A DNA stretch of 17,716 nt from contig CAKSOR010000005.1 in NCBI GenBank assembly GCA_934477985.1, forward strand, positions 1-17,716. Reading direction: 5' to 3'. The stretch is from an uncultured Eubacteriales bacterium (GTDB lineage: Bacteria > Bacillota > Clostridia > Oscillospirales > CAG-272). A program made the position numbers and the translations under genes. Position 1 is the first letter of the stretch; the number at the start of each line of letters is the position of its first letter. Below the pieces are notes generated by a model. It was not told the origin of the DNA. It was given only the letters and a program-made list of their open reading frames with translations, and ran no database searches. Below, in pieces: positions 1-6,578 of this stretch.

Positions 1-461
1 CAGGCATGATACAGTTCGATCTGATGGACAGTGTCGTGCTCGATTTATTCGCGGGGAGCGGGCAGATGGGGCTCGAGGCGGTCAGCAGAGGAGCGGAGAA
101 GGCGCACCTGATCGACAAGTCGAGCGAGGCGGTGGATATCATCCGCGCGAACGCCGAAAAAACGCGGCTCGCCGACAAGTGCAGCATATTCTGCACCGAC
201 TCGATCGACTATCTGAAGCGTTCGAAGGGACGCTGCAAGTTCGATTTCGTCTTCATCGACCCGCCGTATGGCAGCGGACTCGTGCAGGAGTCGCTGAGGC
301 TGCTCGCCGACGGAACGCTTCTCAATGACAACGCCTGGCTGATTGTCGAGGACGAGACCGACGACATTTTCGCGGGCGACGAGGAGCTGGCATCGCGCTT
401 CAACATCGAGAAATCCAACCGCTACGGACGCGTTCACATCGTCGTCCTCTCGCTGAAATGA
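1..461 (+). CDS. rsmD: 16S rRNA (guanine-966-N2) methyltransferase RsmD, 5'-truncated by window edge
   Basis: RsmD is an SAM-dependent methyltransferase that modifies G966 of 16S rRNA in the small ribosomal subunit. The window opens inside the gene: the frame runs from base 3, and the ATG at 6 is an internal methionine of the segment before the SAM site, because complete family members have roughly 30 to 40 more N-terminal residues carrying the start of the RNA-binding region. Visible motifs are the SAM-binding DLFAGSG at about 42-62 and the catalytic DPPYG at 258-272, both typical of RsmD, followed by the usual C-terminal strands. The stop TGA (459-461) overlaps the coaD start in an ATGA arrangement, so the two are probably translationally coupled. 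The rsmD-coaD pair is common in Firmicutes. Confidence 0.9.
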   Translation, partial: GMIQFDLMDSVVLDLFAGSGQMGLEAVSRGAEKAHLIDKSSEAVDIIRANAEKTRLADKCSIFCTDSIDYLKRSKGRCKFDFVFIDPPYGSGLVQESLRLLADGTLLNDNAWLIVEDETDDIFAGDEELASRFNIEKSNRYGRVHIVVLSLK

Positions 462-952
462 CCATGGAAAGAGTGACAAGAGCGCTTGTATCCGGCAGTT
501 TCGACCCGATAACCGCCGGTCACGCCGATCTCGTGGAGCGCGCCGCGCGGATGTTTGACGAGGTGTGGGTCGTCGTCTGCGTCAACGCCTCAAAGCGCGG
601 CAGGTTCACGCCTGAGCAGCGGCTCGAGATGGTCAGGGCGGCGTTCAGGAATTGCGACCGGGTCAGGGTCGGTCTTTGCGAGGGGCTTCTCGCCGACTAC
701 GCCAGGGAGCGCGGAATAACCGTGCTCGTCAGAGGCGCGCGCGGCTCGGTCGACTTCGACTATGAGCTCTCGATGTCGCTGATCAACCGCTCACTCAACA
801 ATGACCTCGACACTATTGTTCTCCCGACACGCGCCGAGCTTCAGCATGTCAGTTCGACGATGATTTCAGAGCTGATAAAGTACGGCAAGGACTACTCTCA
901 GTACCTCCCCGAAGGCGTCGCGGAGCTTATATCTGAGTACACAAAAAATTAA
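458..952 (+). CDS. coaD: Phosphopantetheine adenylyltransferase (PPAT)
   Basis: This enzyme transfers AMP from ATP to 4'-phosphopantetheine, the penultimate step of cytoplasmic coenzyme A synthesis. The 164-residue length matches the family. Evidence is the N-terminal GSFDP nucleotide-binding segment, the TxGH signature (Thr19 to His22), the central LVRG segment with the following DFDYE, and the C-terminal VSST segment that stands where the family has an ISS/SSS phosphate-binding turn. The ATG at 458 overlaps the rsmD stop by four bases. A second ATG at 464 is possible and would remove only two residues. After the stop at 950-952 comes a gap with an inverted repeat and then a new promoter, so the rsmD-coaD transcript seems separate from the dcw operon. 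Confidence 0.95.
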   Translation: MTMERVTRALVSGSFDPITAGHADLVERAARMFDEVWVVVCVNASKRGRFTPEQRLEMVRAAFRNCDRVRVGLCEGLLADYARERGITVLVRGARGSVDFDYELSMSLINRSLNNDLDTIVLPTRAELQHVSSTMISELIKYGKDYSQYLPEGVAELISEYTKN

Positions 953-972
953 TAAAAAGCAAATAATCTATC

Positions 973-1041
973 TTTTTTCTCCGCCATCTGACCGTGCCTT
1001 GTACTATTTCGACATTTCGGTCTTCCGTGACGGAGAAAAAA
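973..1041. repeat. 11-bp perfect inverted repeat enclosing 47 bases
   Basis: TTTTTTCTCCG (973-983) is the exact reverse complement of CGGAGAAAAAA (1031-1041). A smaller inverted pair, GACCG (990-994) and CGGTC (1018-1022), lies inside. The structure starts 20 bases after the coaD stop and could fold in the 3' end of the coaD mRNA. No T-run follows either arm, so it is not a standard intrinsic terminator. It may be a small palindromic insertion or an mRNA 3'-end structure; the sequence does not decide. Confidence 0.5.
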
Positions 1042-1077
1042 TTTGCAATACCGTAAAAGAATTCTATCAAAAAACTC

Positions 1078-1106
1078 TTGAAAAAATCCACGGTTTGCGA
1101 TATAAT
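1078..1106 (+). promoter_or_regulatory. Sigma-A type promoter of the SGNH-dcw operon
   Basis: The -35 box TTGAAA (1078-1083) and the -10 box TATAAT (1101-1106) are separated by exactly 17 bases, near-consensus for the housekeeping sigma factor. Transcription would begin near 1113. No other promoter this good was seen before 13858 on the plus strand, so it may drive the whole run of genes from the hydrolase to ftsW. Confidence 0.8.
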
Positions 1107-1113
1107 ATACCTA

Positions 1114-1136
1114 TGGCGAATCCGCGACATTTGCCA
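1114..1136 (+). other. Predicted 5'-terminal stem-loop of the operon mRNA
   Basis: TGGCGAA (1114-1120) can pair with TTTGCCA (1130-1136) through seven pairs, one of them G-U, around a 9-base loop. It begins at or one base after the start point predicted from the -10 box at 1101-1106. Stem-loops at the extreme 5' end are known to slow RNA decay; that role is inferred here. Confidence 0.4.
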
Positions 1137-1155
1137 AAGTAAGGATGTGACATTG

Positions 1156-2238
1156 ATGACACCCGAAGTTTTCTTCGATACATATATCTCCGACACGACC
1201 GCCGGGAGCTCCAATCAGGTGCTCGCGCGCTTCGGAGAGCCGGTCACCCGCACAGGGCGGGTCTCGTACCGCCTTTCGCGCGGCGGAGAGCGCTATTCGC
1301 TCCTCTTCTCGAACCGCGTCGACAGCACATATTCGGACGGCTCGATCTCAAAGGCGAACGACAAAGGCGGCGAGTGGTCGATACTCTCGCTCCGCGTCGG
1401 ACTCGCGAAGGCGACCGGCATTCATGCCGATAAATGGCATTACGTCACCTTTGACGGTCAGCCGACCCGGAATGTCAGCGCCGGCGAGGGATTTTTCTGC
1501 TCCGATCCGGTCGCGCTGAACGCTCGGCCCGGCGACTATTTCGTCTATGAGATCACTGTCCGCGGAGAGTGCTTTCCGTACCACCAGGAGATGGTTCTGA
1601 ACGTTTATTCCGGCGAGAGCGAGCCTTTGCCGCCTGACAAGCGGATTCCGGTGCCGCTGATGATCGGCTGCGACCGCCCGGCGCGGGTTAAGGTCGGTTT
1701 CCTCGGCGACTCGATAACTCAGGGCTGCGGAACGGCTTACGAGTCCTACACGCACTGGGCTGCCGTCGCCGCCGGACTGCTTCCGGACGATGTGAGCGCC
1801 TGGGATCTCGGAATCGGCTACGCACGCGCCTACGACGCCGCTTCGGACGGGCTCTGGCTTGAGCGCGCGAAGAAATGCGATGTCGTCACGGTCTGCTTCG
1901 GAGTCAACGACATCTTCCACGAGCGGAGCGCCGCCGATGTTGTCGGCGACCTCACTACCATTGTGGAAAAGCTCCATGAGGCGGACACCCGCGTGCTTCT
2001 CATCACAATCCCGCCCTTCGATATGACCGGCGCGAACCAGGGCGACTGGTACGCCGCGAACGACGCGATAAGACGCGGCGGAATCAAAGCCGACGATATT
2101 CTCGACTGCGAGCCGATTCTCGGTAAAACCCCGCCGTTCGGTCACAACGCGAGGTTCGGCGGTCATCCGGACGCCGAGGGCTGCGCGCTTCTCGGAAAAG
2201 AGGTCGCAAAGCATCTCGCGGCGCTCTGCGGGAGATGA
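1156..2238 (+). CDS. SGNH/GDSL hydrolase family protein (putative esterase) heading the dcw operon
   Basis: A 360-residue protein with an N-terminal half of about 170 residues that looks beta-rich and a C-terminal SGNH hydrolase domain. The nucleophile block GDSITQG places the catalytic serine at residue 186, the GVND block gives Asn251, and the GGHPDAEG block gives His337. The aspartate usually three residues before that histidine is absent (Phe there), so the enzyme may use a Ser-His dyad. I chose ATG 1156 because AAGGATGTGA (1141-1150), one base off a full Shine-Dalgarno, precedes it. A longer frame opening with TTG at 1078 would start on the -35 box. No signal peptide or membrane segment is visible, so the protein is probably cytoplasmic. 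Family members deacylate sugars, lipids or other esters; the substrate cannot be read here. Its stop overlaps the rsmH start region, which suggests co-translation with the cell wall genes. Confidence 0.85.
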   Translation: MTPEVFFDTYISDTTAGSSNQVLARFGEPVTRTGRVSYRLSRGGERYSLLFSNRVDSTYSDGSISKANDKGGEWSILSLRVGLAKATGIHADKWHYVTFDGQPTRNVSAGEGFFCSDPVALNARPGDYFVYEITVRGECFPYHQEMVLNVYSGESEPLPPDKRIPVPLMIGCDRPARVKVGFLGDSITQGCGTAYESYTHWAAVAAGLLPDDVSAWDLGIGYARAYDAASDGLWLERAKKCDVVTVCFGVNDIFHERSAADVVGDLTTIVEKLHEADTRVLLITIPPFDMTGANQGDWYAANDAIRRGGIKADDILDCEPILGKTPPFGHNARFGGHPDAEGCALLGKEVAKHLAALCGR

Positions 2239-2240
2239 AA

Positions 2241-3185
2241 ATGAGCGATATTCACGAATTTTCACATTATTCGGTTCTGCTGAACGAGTCGGTCGACGGA
2301 CTGAACATAAAGCCCGACGGGATCTATGTTGACTGCACTTTAGGCGGCGGCGGGCACTCGCTCGCGATACTTGAGCGGCTGACGACCGGTCGGCTGATCG
2401 CCGTCGACCAGGATTCCGACGCGATCGCCGCCTCGAAGGTGAGACTTAAGGATCACCTCGACAAGGTCACGTTTGTGCACGACAATTTCTCGCACATCGG
2501 CTCGGCTCTGAAGGAGCTTGACACAGGCGGTATCGACGGCGCGGTCATCGACCTCGGCGTCTCGTCCTATCAGCTCGACACGCCCGAGCGCGGATTCTCG
2601 TACATGCACGACGCGCCGCTCGATATGCGCATGGACTCCGACGCGCCGCTCACCGCCCGCGAGGTCGTCAACACCTACCCTGAGTCCGAGCTCAGGCGGA
2701 TAATTTTCGACTACAGCGAGGAGAGATTCGCCGGGCGCATCGCCTCGAAAATCTGCGCGGCGCGCGAGGTGAAGCCGATCGAGACGACCTTTGATCTCGT
2801 CGACATCATCCGCTCGGCGATACCCGCCAAGGCGCGCGAGGACGGTCCGCATCCCGCGAAGCGCACCTTCCAGGCGATAAGAATCGAGGTCAACTCCGAG
2901 CTCTCGGTCATAAAGCCGACGCTCGATCAGCTTGTCGACGCGCTTAACCCCGGCGGGCGTCTCTCGGTGATAACCTTCCACTCGCTCGAGGACAGGATCG
3001 TCAAGCAGGCTTTCGCGGGCTACTCGAAGGGCTGCACCTGCCCGCCGGATTTCCCGGTCTGCGTCTGCGGTCACAAGCCGAAAATCAGGCTGATAACACA
3101 CAAGCCGATACTCCCGGGCGAGCGCGAGCTCGATGAAAATCCCCGCTCGCGGAGCGCCAAGCTCAGGATAGCCGAAAAACTCTGA
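2241..3185 (+). CDS. rsmH: 16S rRNA (cytosine-1402-N4) methyltransferase RsmH (MraW)
   Basis: RsmH methylates N4 of C1402 in 16S rRNA using SAM and is the classic first or second gene of dcw clusters. The 314-residue protein carries the full set of family blocks: the SAM loop CTLGGGGHS near residues 33-41, the acidic DQDSDA, the block DLGVSS, the DAPLDMRMD segment, HPAKRTFQAIRIEVN, ITFHSLEDR, and the C-terminal NPRSRSAKLR. An ATG at 2235 would overlap the hydrolase stop as ATGA. I prefer ATG 2241 because GGAG at 2231-2234 sits six bases before it and would be too close to 2235; the difference is two residues. Either way the gene is coupled to the upstream hydrolase. The ftsL-like gene follows after 39 bases. 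Confidence 0.96.
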   Translation: MSDIHEFSHYSVLLNESVDGLNIKPDGIYVDCTLGGGGHSLAILERLTTGRLIAVDQDSDAIAASKVRLKDHLDKVTFVHDNFSHIGSALKELDTGGIDGAVIDLGVSSYQLDTPERGFSYMHDAPLDMRMDSDAPLTAREVVNTYPESELRRIIFDYSEERFAGRIASKICAAREVKPIETTFDLVDIIRSAIPAKAREDGPHPAKRTFQAIRIEVNSELSVIKPTLDQLVDALNPGGRLSVITFHSLEDRIVKQAFAGYSKGCTCPPDFPVCVCGHKPKIRLITHKPILPGERELDENPRSRSAKLRIAEKL

Positions 3186-3224
3186 ACCACGGGTGAACGC
3201 CCGGAAAAACGCAAAGGAGAAGTC

Positions 3225-4076
3225 ATGGACGGCGCGAACAACCGAACAAACAGAAATACCGCGCGGTCGACTCATCCCGCGTACACCGAATACCGGCTTC
3301 CGAACCAGCCGTCAGCACGACCGCAGAACGGTCAGCCGGGTCAGCGGGGAGCAAGTCAGAGCCGATCGGGTCAGCAAAGACCGGATCAGGGTCAGCCCGG
3401 GCGTCAGAATGTCCGTGCGGCTTATCCGAACCAGATGAGCCGAGCGAATCTCCCGGCACAGACAAGACAGCGTCAGCTCGCCGAGGTTCAGCGTCAGCGC
3501 GACCTTGAAAGGCGCAGAATGATGATGGAGCGCCGTCAGGAGGAGGCACGCCGGCTCGCCGAAGAGACGAAAAAGCGCGCCGAGGCAGCAGCGAAAGCCG
3601 CCGCAAGGGAGGCTAAAAGGGCTCAGGCGAAGCTCTTCAAGGAACTGAGAAAGCTCAACACGATAGAGGCGAAGGAGCGCTATTCCTTCCCGATGGCGAT
3701 AATCGCGACGGCGCTCGCGTTCACCGTGCTGATACTCGCGATAGTCACGACCTCTGTGCGGATAAGCGAGATAACGACCGAGAACTCGGCTCTGCAAAGG
3801 CAGTACGACGCTCTGGTCGCCGACGAGAACAAGCTCCGGATGGAGCTTGAGGTGCGCGACGATCTCCGGACGGTCGAGGAATACGCCAAGAACGAGTACG
3901 GAATGGTCAAGCAGGATCAGGTCGAGCGCTATTATCTGCGCACCTACAACGCCGACAAAATCGAGCTCATCGAGGATGAGAAGCCGGTCGAGGAGGATAC
4001 GATCACCCTTGCCGACAGGATCATCGGCGCTTTCAGGAAGATCGGCGGCCGCGTGCTGGCATTTTTCGGAAGGTAA
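3225..4076 (+). CDS. ftsL: FtsL-like septum formation protein with a long low-complexity cytoplasmic tail
   Basis: A 283-residue bitopic protein in the position of ftsL between rsmH and the class B PBP. Residues 1 to about 90 are rich in Gln, Arg, Pro, Asn and Gly and look disordered. Residues about 90-150 are a highly charged Arg/Lys/Glu/Ala helix. One membrane segment follows at about 155-177 (FPMAIIATALAF onward), then a short extracytoplasmic coiled-coil-like stretch (ENSALQRQYDALVADENKL) and the EYAKNEYGMVK segment typical of FtsL/DivIC proteins. Bacterial FtsL proteins are usually near 100-120 residues, so the cytoplasmic part is enlarged. ATG 3225 is preceded by AAAGGAG (3213-3219). 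The expected role is to join FtsQ/DivIB and activate FtsW and the PBP at the septum. Assignment rests on position and topology rather than sequence identity. Confidence 0.75.
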   Translation: MDGANNRTNRNTARSTHPAYTEYRLPNQPSARPQNGQPGQRGASQSRSGQQRPDQGQPGRQNVRAAYPNQMSRANLPAQTRQRQLAEVQRQRDLERRRMMMERRQEEARRLAEETKKRAEAAAKAAAREAKRAQAKLFKELRKLNTIEAKERYSFPMAIIATALAFTVLILAIVTTSVRISEITTENSALQRQYDALVADENKLRMELEVRDDLRTVEEYAKNEYGMVKQDQVERYYLRTYNADKIELIEDEKPVEEDTITLADRIIGAFRKIGGRVLAFFGR

Positions 4077-4136
4077 CGCCATATAGTTTACGATACGGGG
4101 ACAGGGTCATGCCGCGTGCGCGGCGGAAAGGATGGG

Positions 4137-6500
4137 ATGCCGATGGCGTCTGCGAGATTCAGGAACAGAACGACCACAAGGATAGTTGTCATCTCCGGAC
4201 TTGTCGCTTTATTCTGCGTGCTGCTTATAATAAGGCTGTTCACGCTTCAGGTCACCGATTACGACAAATATGAGGAGATCGTCATGAATCAGCTCACGCG
4301 CGTCACAAGCACGACGCCTGAGCGCGGGAAGATCTACGACACGAACGGAAATCTCCTCGTCACGAACATGACGGTCTACCGCGTCTTTATCTCGCCCTAC
4401 GACATCGCGGGCGGCGACGAGGTCTTCGGGGAAATCCCGGAGGACGAGCTGGATATGCAGATCGCGGTCATGGCGTCGACCGTGGGGCAGAACGAGAAAG
4501 CCGTCCTCATCGCGAAGAAATGCGAAGAGGTGCTCGGCGTTGAGTACGACACGGTCATGGAGAAGGCGAAGAAGATAATGCGCCGCGACGAGACGATCAA
4601 GAAGAACGTCGACGCCGACACCGCCGCGATTCTCCGTCAGTTCATCTCGGACAACGAGCTCACAGGAATGCTTAATCTTGTCGCCGACTCGAAGCGCTAT
4701 TACTGCTACGGCGACCTCGCCTGCCACGTGCTCGGCTTCACGAACTCGGACGGCGACGGAGTCTATGGCGTCGAGGCGACCTACAACGACTACCTGAACG
4801 GCGTCTCGGGAAAGTACATAACCGCCCGCGACGCGCTCGGCAAGGATATGCCCTTCAAGTACGAGAGCTATGTCGGCGCTGAGAACGGCGCTAACCTTGT
4901 CATCACAATCGACCTGAAGCTCCAGTATGAGCTCGAGAATCAGCTCAAGGCGGCTTATGAGTCGGCTCACCCGTCAGAGCGCGTCTGCGGACTCGCCATG
5001 GACCCGAACACCGGCGCGGTGCTCGCGATGGCTGTCTACCCGAACTACGACTGCAACAGCCCGTACGAGCTCGCCGAGGAATTCTTCGGTCAGCTCACCG
5101 AGTCGGGCTACACCGAGGACTCGGACGAGTACGCGCAGCTTAAGTCGACGCTTATCTACAAGATGTGGAACAACAAGGTCGTCAACGAGACCTACGAGCC
5201 CGGCTCGACCTTCAAGGTCATAACCGCGTCGATCGGACTTGAGGAGAATGTCGTCACGCCGACCGACCAGTTCACCTGCACCGGACACTACCGCGGCGAG
5301 GGCTTCACTCAGGAGATCGCCTGCCACAAGCTCGTTGGTCACGGAACTGTCACCTTCGCGCGCGGACTCCAGCAGTCCTGCAACCCGACGATGATGCAGC
5401 TCGTGGAGCGGATCGGTCGGAGCACCTTCTACAAGTATTTCAAGGCGTTCGGCTACACCGGGCGCACCGGCATCGACCTGCCCGGCGAGGCTTACGGAAT
5501 GTTCCACCAGGAGGAGGCTATGCACGCGACAGAGCTCGCGGTCTACTCCTTCGGTCAGACCTTCAAGTGCACGCCCTTGCAGCAGCTGACGGCGATCTGC
5601 GCGGTCGCCAACGGCGGTTATCTCGTCACCCCGCATGTCCTCAAGGAGATGGTCGACGACGACGGAAACGTCATCTACAGCTACGAAGCAGAGAAGAAGC
5701 TCCAGATACTCAGCGAGGAGACCTGTAAGACGGTCTCGTCGATACTCGCCGAGGGCGTCGCCACCGACGGAGGCGCGAAGAACGCCTATGTCAAGGGCTA
5801 CAGCATCGCCGGAAAGACCGGTACCTCGCAGAAGCAGGACAAATACCTCGCGGTCGCCTGGGACGAGGAGGGCAACCCCACCGAGTGGGAGCGCCCCTAC
5901 CGCGTCGGCTCGACGATGGGCTACGCTCCGGCTGACGACCCGCAGATCGCGGTGCTCATAATGGTCGACGAGCCGACCGAGGGCAACTCCTACGGAAGCG
6001 TCGTCGCCGCGCCTTACATCGCGAAGTTCCTCGAAGCCGCTCTGCCCTACCTCGGAATCGACCCGGTATACACAGAGGAAGAGCTCGCGAAGGTCGATGT
6101 CGGACTCCCGACGCTCGTCGGACTCGACTACGATCAGGCGTGCCTTGTGCTCGCCAACCGCAAGCTCACCTTCAAGAAGGTCGGGAACGGCACGAAGGTC
6201 GTCGCGCAGTCGCCCGAGATCGGAAGCCGTCTTCTCACCGAGAGCGGCGTGGTCTATCTCTACACCGGAGACCGATTGCCCGAGGACGAGATCGAGATCC
6301 CCGATCTGATGGGCATGACGGCGCTCGCCGCCAACCGGCTGATTATCAACTCGCACCTCAACATAAAGATTGAGGGTGCGACAAACTACGCAAACAGCAA
6401 CGGAGCGGTCGTCGTCGCGCAATCGCCCGAAACCGGTACGATGGTGCCGCGAGGTACTATAGTCACGGTCGAGTTCCGCCATATGGACGGCACGGACTGA
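4137..6500 (+). CDS. ftsI: Class B penicillin-binding protein with two PASTA domains (FtsI/PbpB/SpoVD type)
   Basis: A 787-residue septal transpeptidase that cross-links peptidoglycan outside the membrane. It has an N-terminal membrane anchor at about 16-38, a PBP dimerisation region beginning at TPERGKIYD, and a transpeptidase domain with the three active-site motifs: STFK (Ser357 to Lys360), SCN (Ser414 to Asn416) and KTG (Lys560 to Gly562). Two C-terminal PASTA repeats lie at about 655-715 and 719-783, each ending in an AQSPE-type turn. Two PASTA domains recall B. subtilis PbpB, while clostridial dcw copies are often named spoVD, so the vegetative or sporulation role is open. ATG 4137 is chosen because AAAGG (4127-4131) lies five bases before it; GTG 4116 is less likely and ATG 4143 possible. 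A 78-base gap with an inverted repeat separates it from murE. Confidence 0.93.
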   Translation: MPMASARFRNRTTTRIVVISGLVALFCVLLIIRLFTLQVTDYDKYEEIVMNQLTRVTSTTPERGKIYDTNGNLLVTNMTVYRVFISPYDIAGGDEVFGEIPEDELDMQIAVMASTVGQNEKAVLIAKKCEEVLGVEYDTVMEKAKKIMRRDETIKKNVDADTAAILRQFISDNELTGMLNLVADSKRYYCYGDLACHVLGFTNSDGDGVYGVEATYNDYLNGVSGKYITARDALGKDMPFKYESYVGAENGANLVITIDLKLQYELENQLKAAYESAHPSERVCGLAMDPNTGAVLAMAVYPNYDCNSPYELAEEFFGQLTESGYTEDSDEYAQLKSTLIYKMWNNKVVNETYEPGSTFKVITASIGLEENVVTPTDQFTCTGHYRGEGFTQEIACHKLVGHGTVTFARGLQQSCNPTMMQLVERIGRSTFYKYFKAFGYTGRTGIDLPGEAYGMFHQEEAMHATELAVYSFGQTFKCTPLQQLTAICAVANGGYLVTPHVLKEMVDDDGNVIYSYEAEKKLQILSEETCKTVSSILAEGVATDGGAKNAYVKGYSIAGKTGTSQKQDKYLAVAWDEEGNPTEWERPYRVGSTMGYAPADDPQIAVLIMVDEPTEGNSYGSVVAAPYIAKFLEAALPYLGIDPVYTEEELAKVDVGLPTLVGLDYDQACLVLANRKLTFKKVGNGTKVVAQSPEIGSRLLTESGVVYLYTGDRLPEDEIEIPDLMGMTALAANRLIINSHLNIKIEGATNYANSNGAVVVAQSPETGTMVPRGTIVTVEFRHMDGTD

Positions 6501-6521
6501 CGCCGGAAAGTCATATTCTTC

Positions 6522-6574
6522 TCCCTCACAGCGTAATTATCTTACAAAGAAAAAAACATCGTGAATGTGAGGGA
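6522..6574 (+). promoter_or_regulatory. Inverted repeat that can sequester the murE ribosome binding site
   Basis: TCCCTCACA (6522-6530) is perfectly complementary to TGTGAGGGA (6566-6574), with 35 bases between. The right arm contains the GAGG that serves as the Shine-Dalgarno for murE ATG 6579. Folding would hide that site, so this is a candidate translational control element between the PBP gene and murE. The pairing is seen directly; the regulatory role is inferred. Confidence 0.5.
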
Positions 6575-6578
6575 AAAT

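Noticed and set aside
1078..1155. Longer start (TTG 1078) for the SGNH hydrolase
   Set aside because: The TTG is the -35 box and the extension covers the -10 box and leader; ATG 1156 has a near-complete Shine-Dalgarno.
927..1214. 95-codon minus-strand ORF across the coaD-hydrolase gap
   Set aside because: It overlaps the plus-strand promoter and both flanking genes and shows no recognisable features.
4974..6482. 502-codon minus-strand ORF opposite the PBP gene
   Set aside because: It is antisense to a clear transpeptidase gene and rich in Arg, Val, Glu and Asp, as expected from the reverse complement of GC-ending codons.
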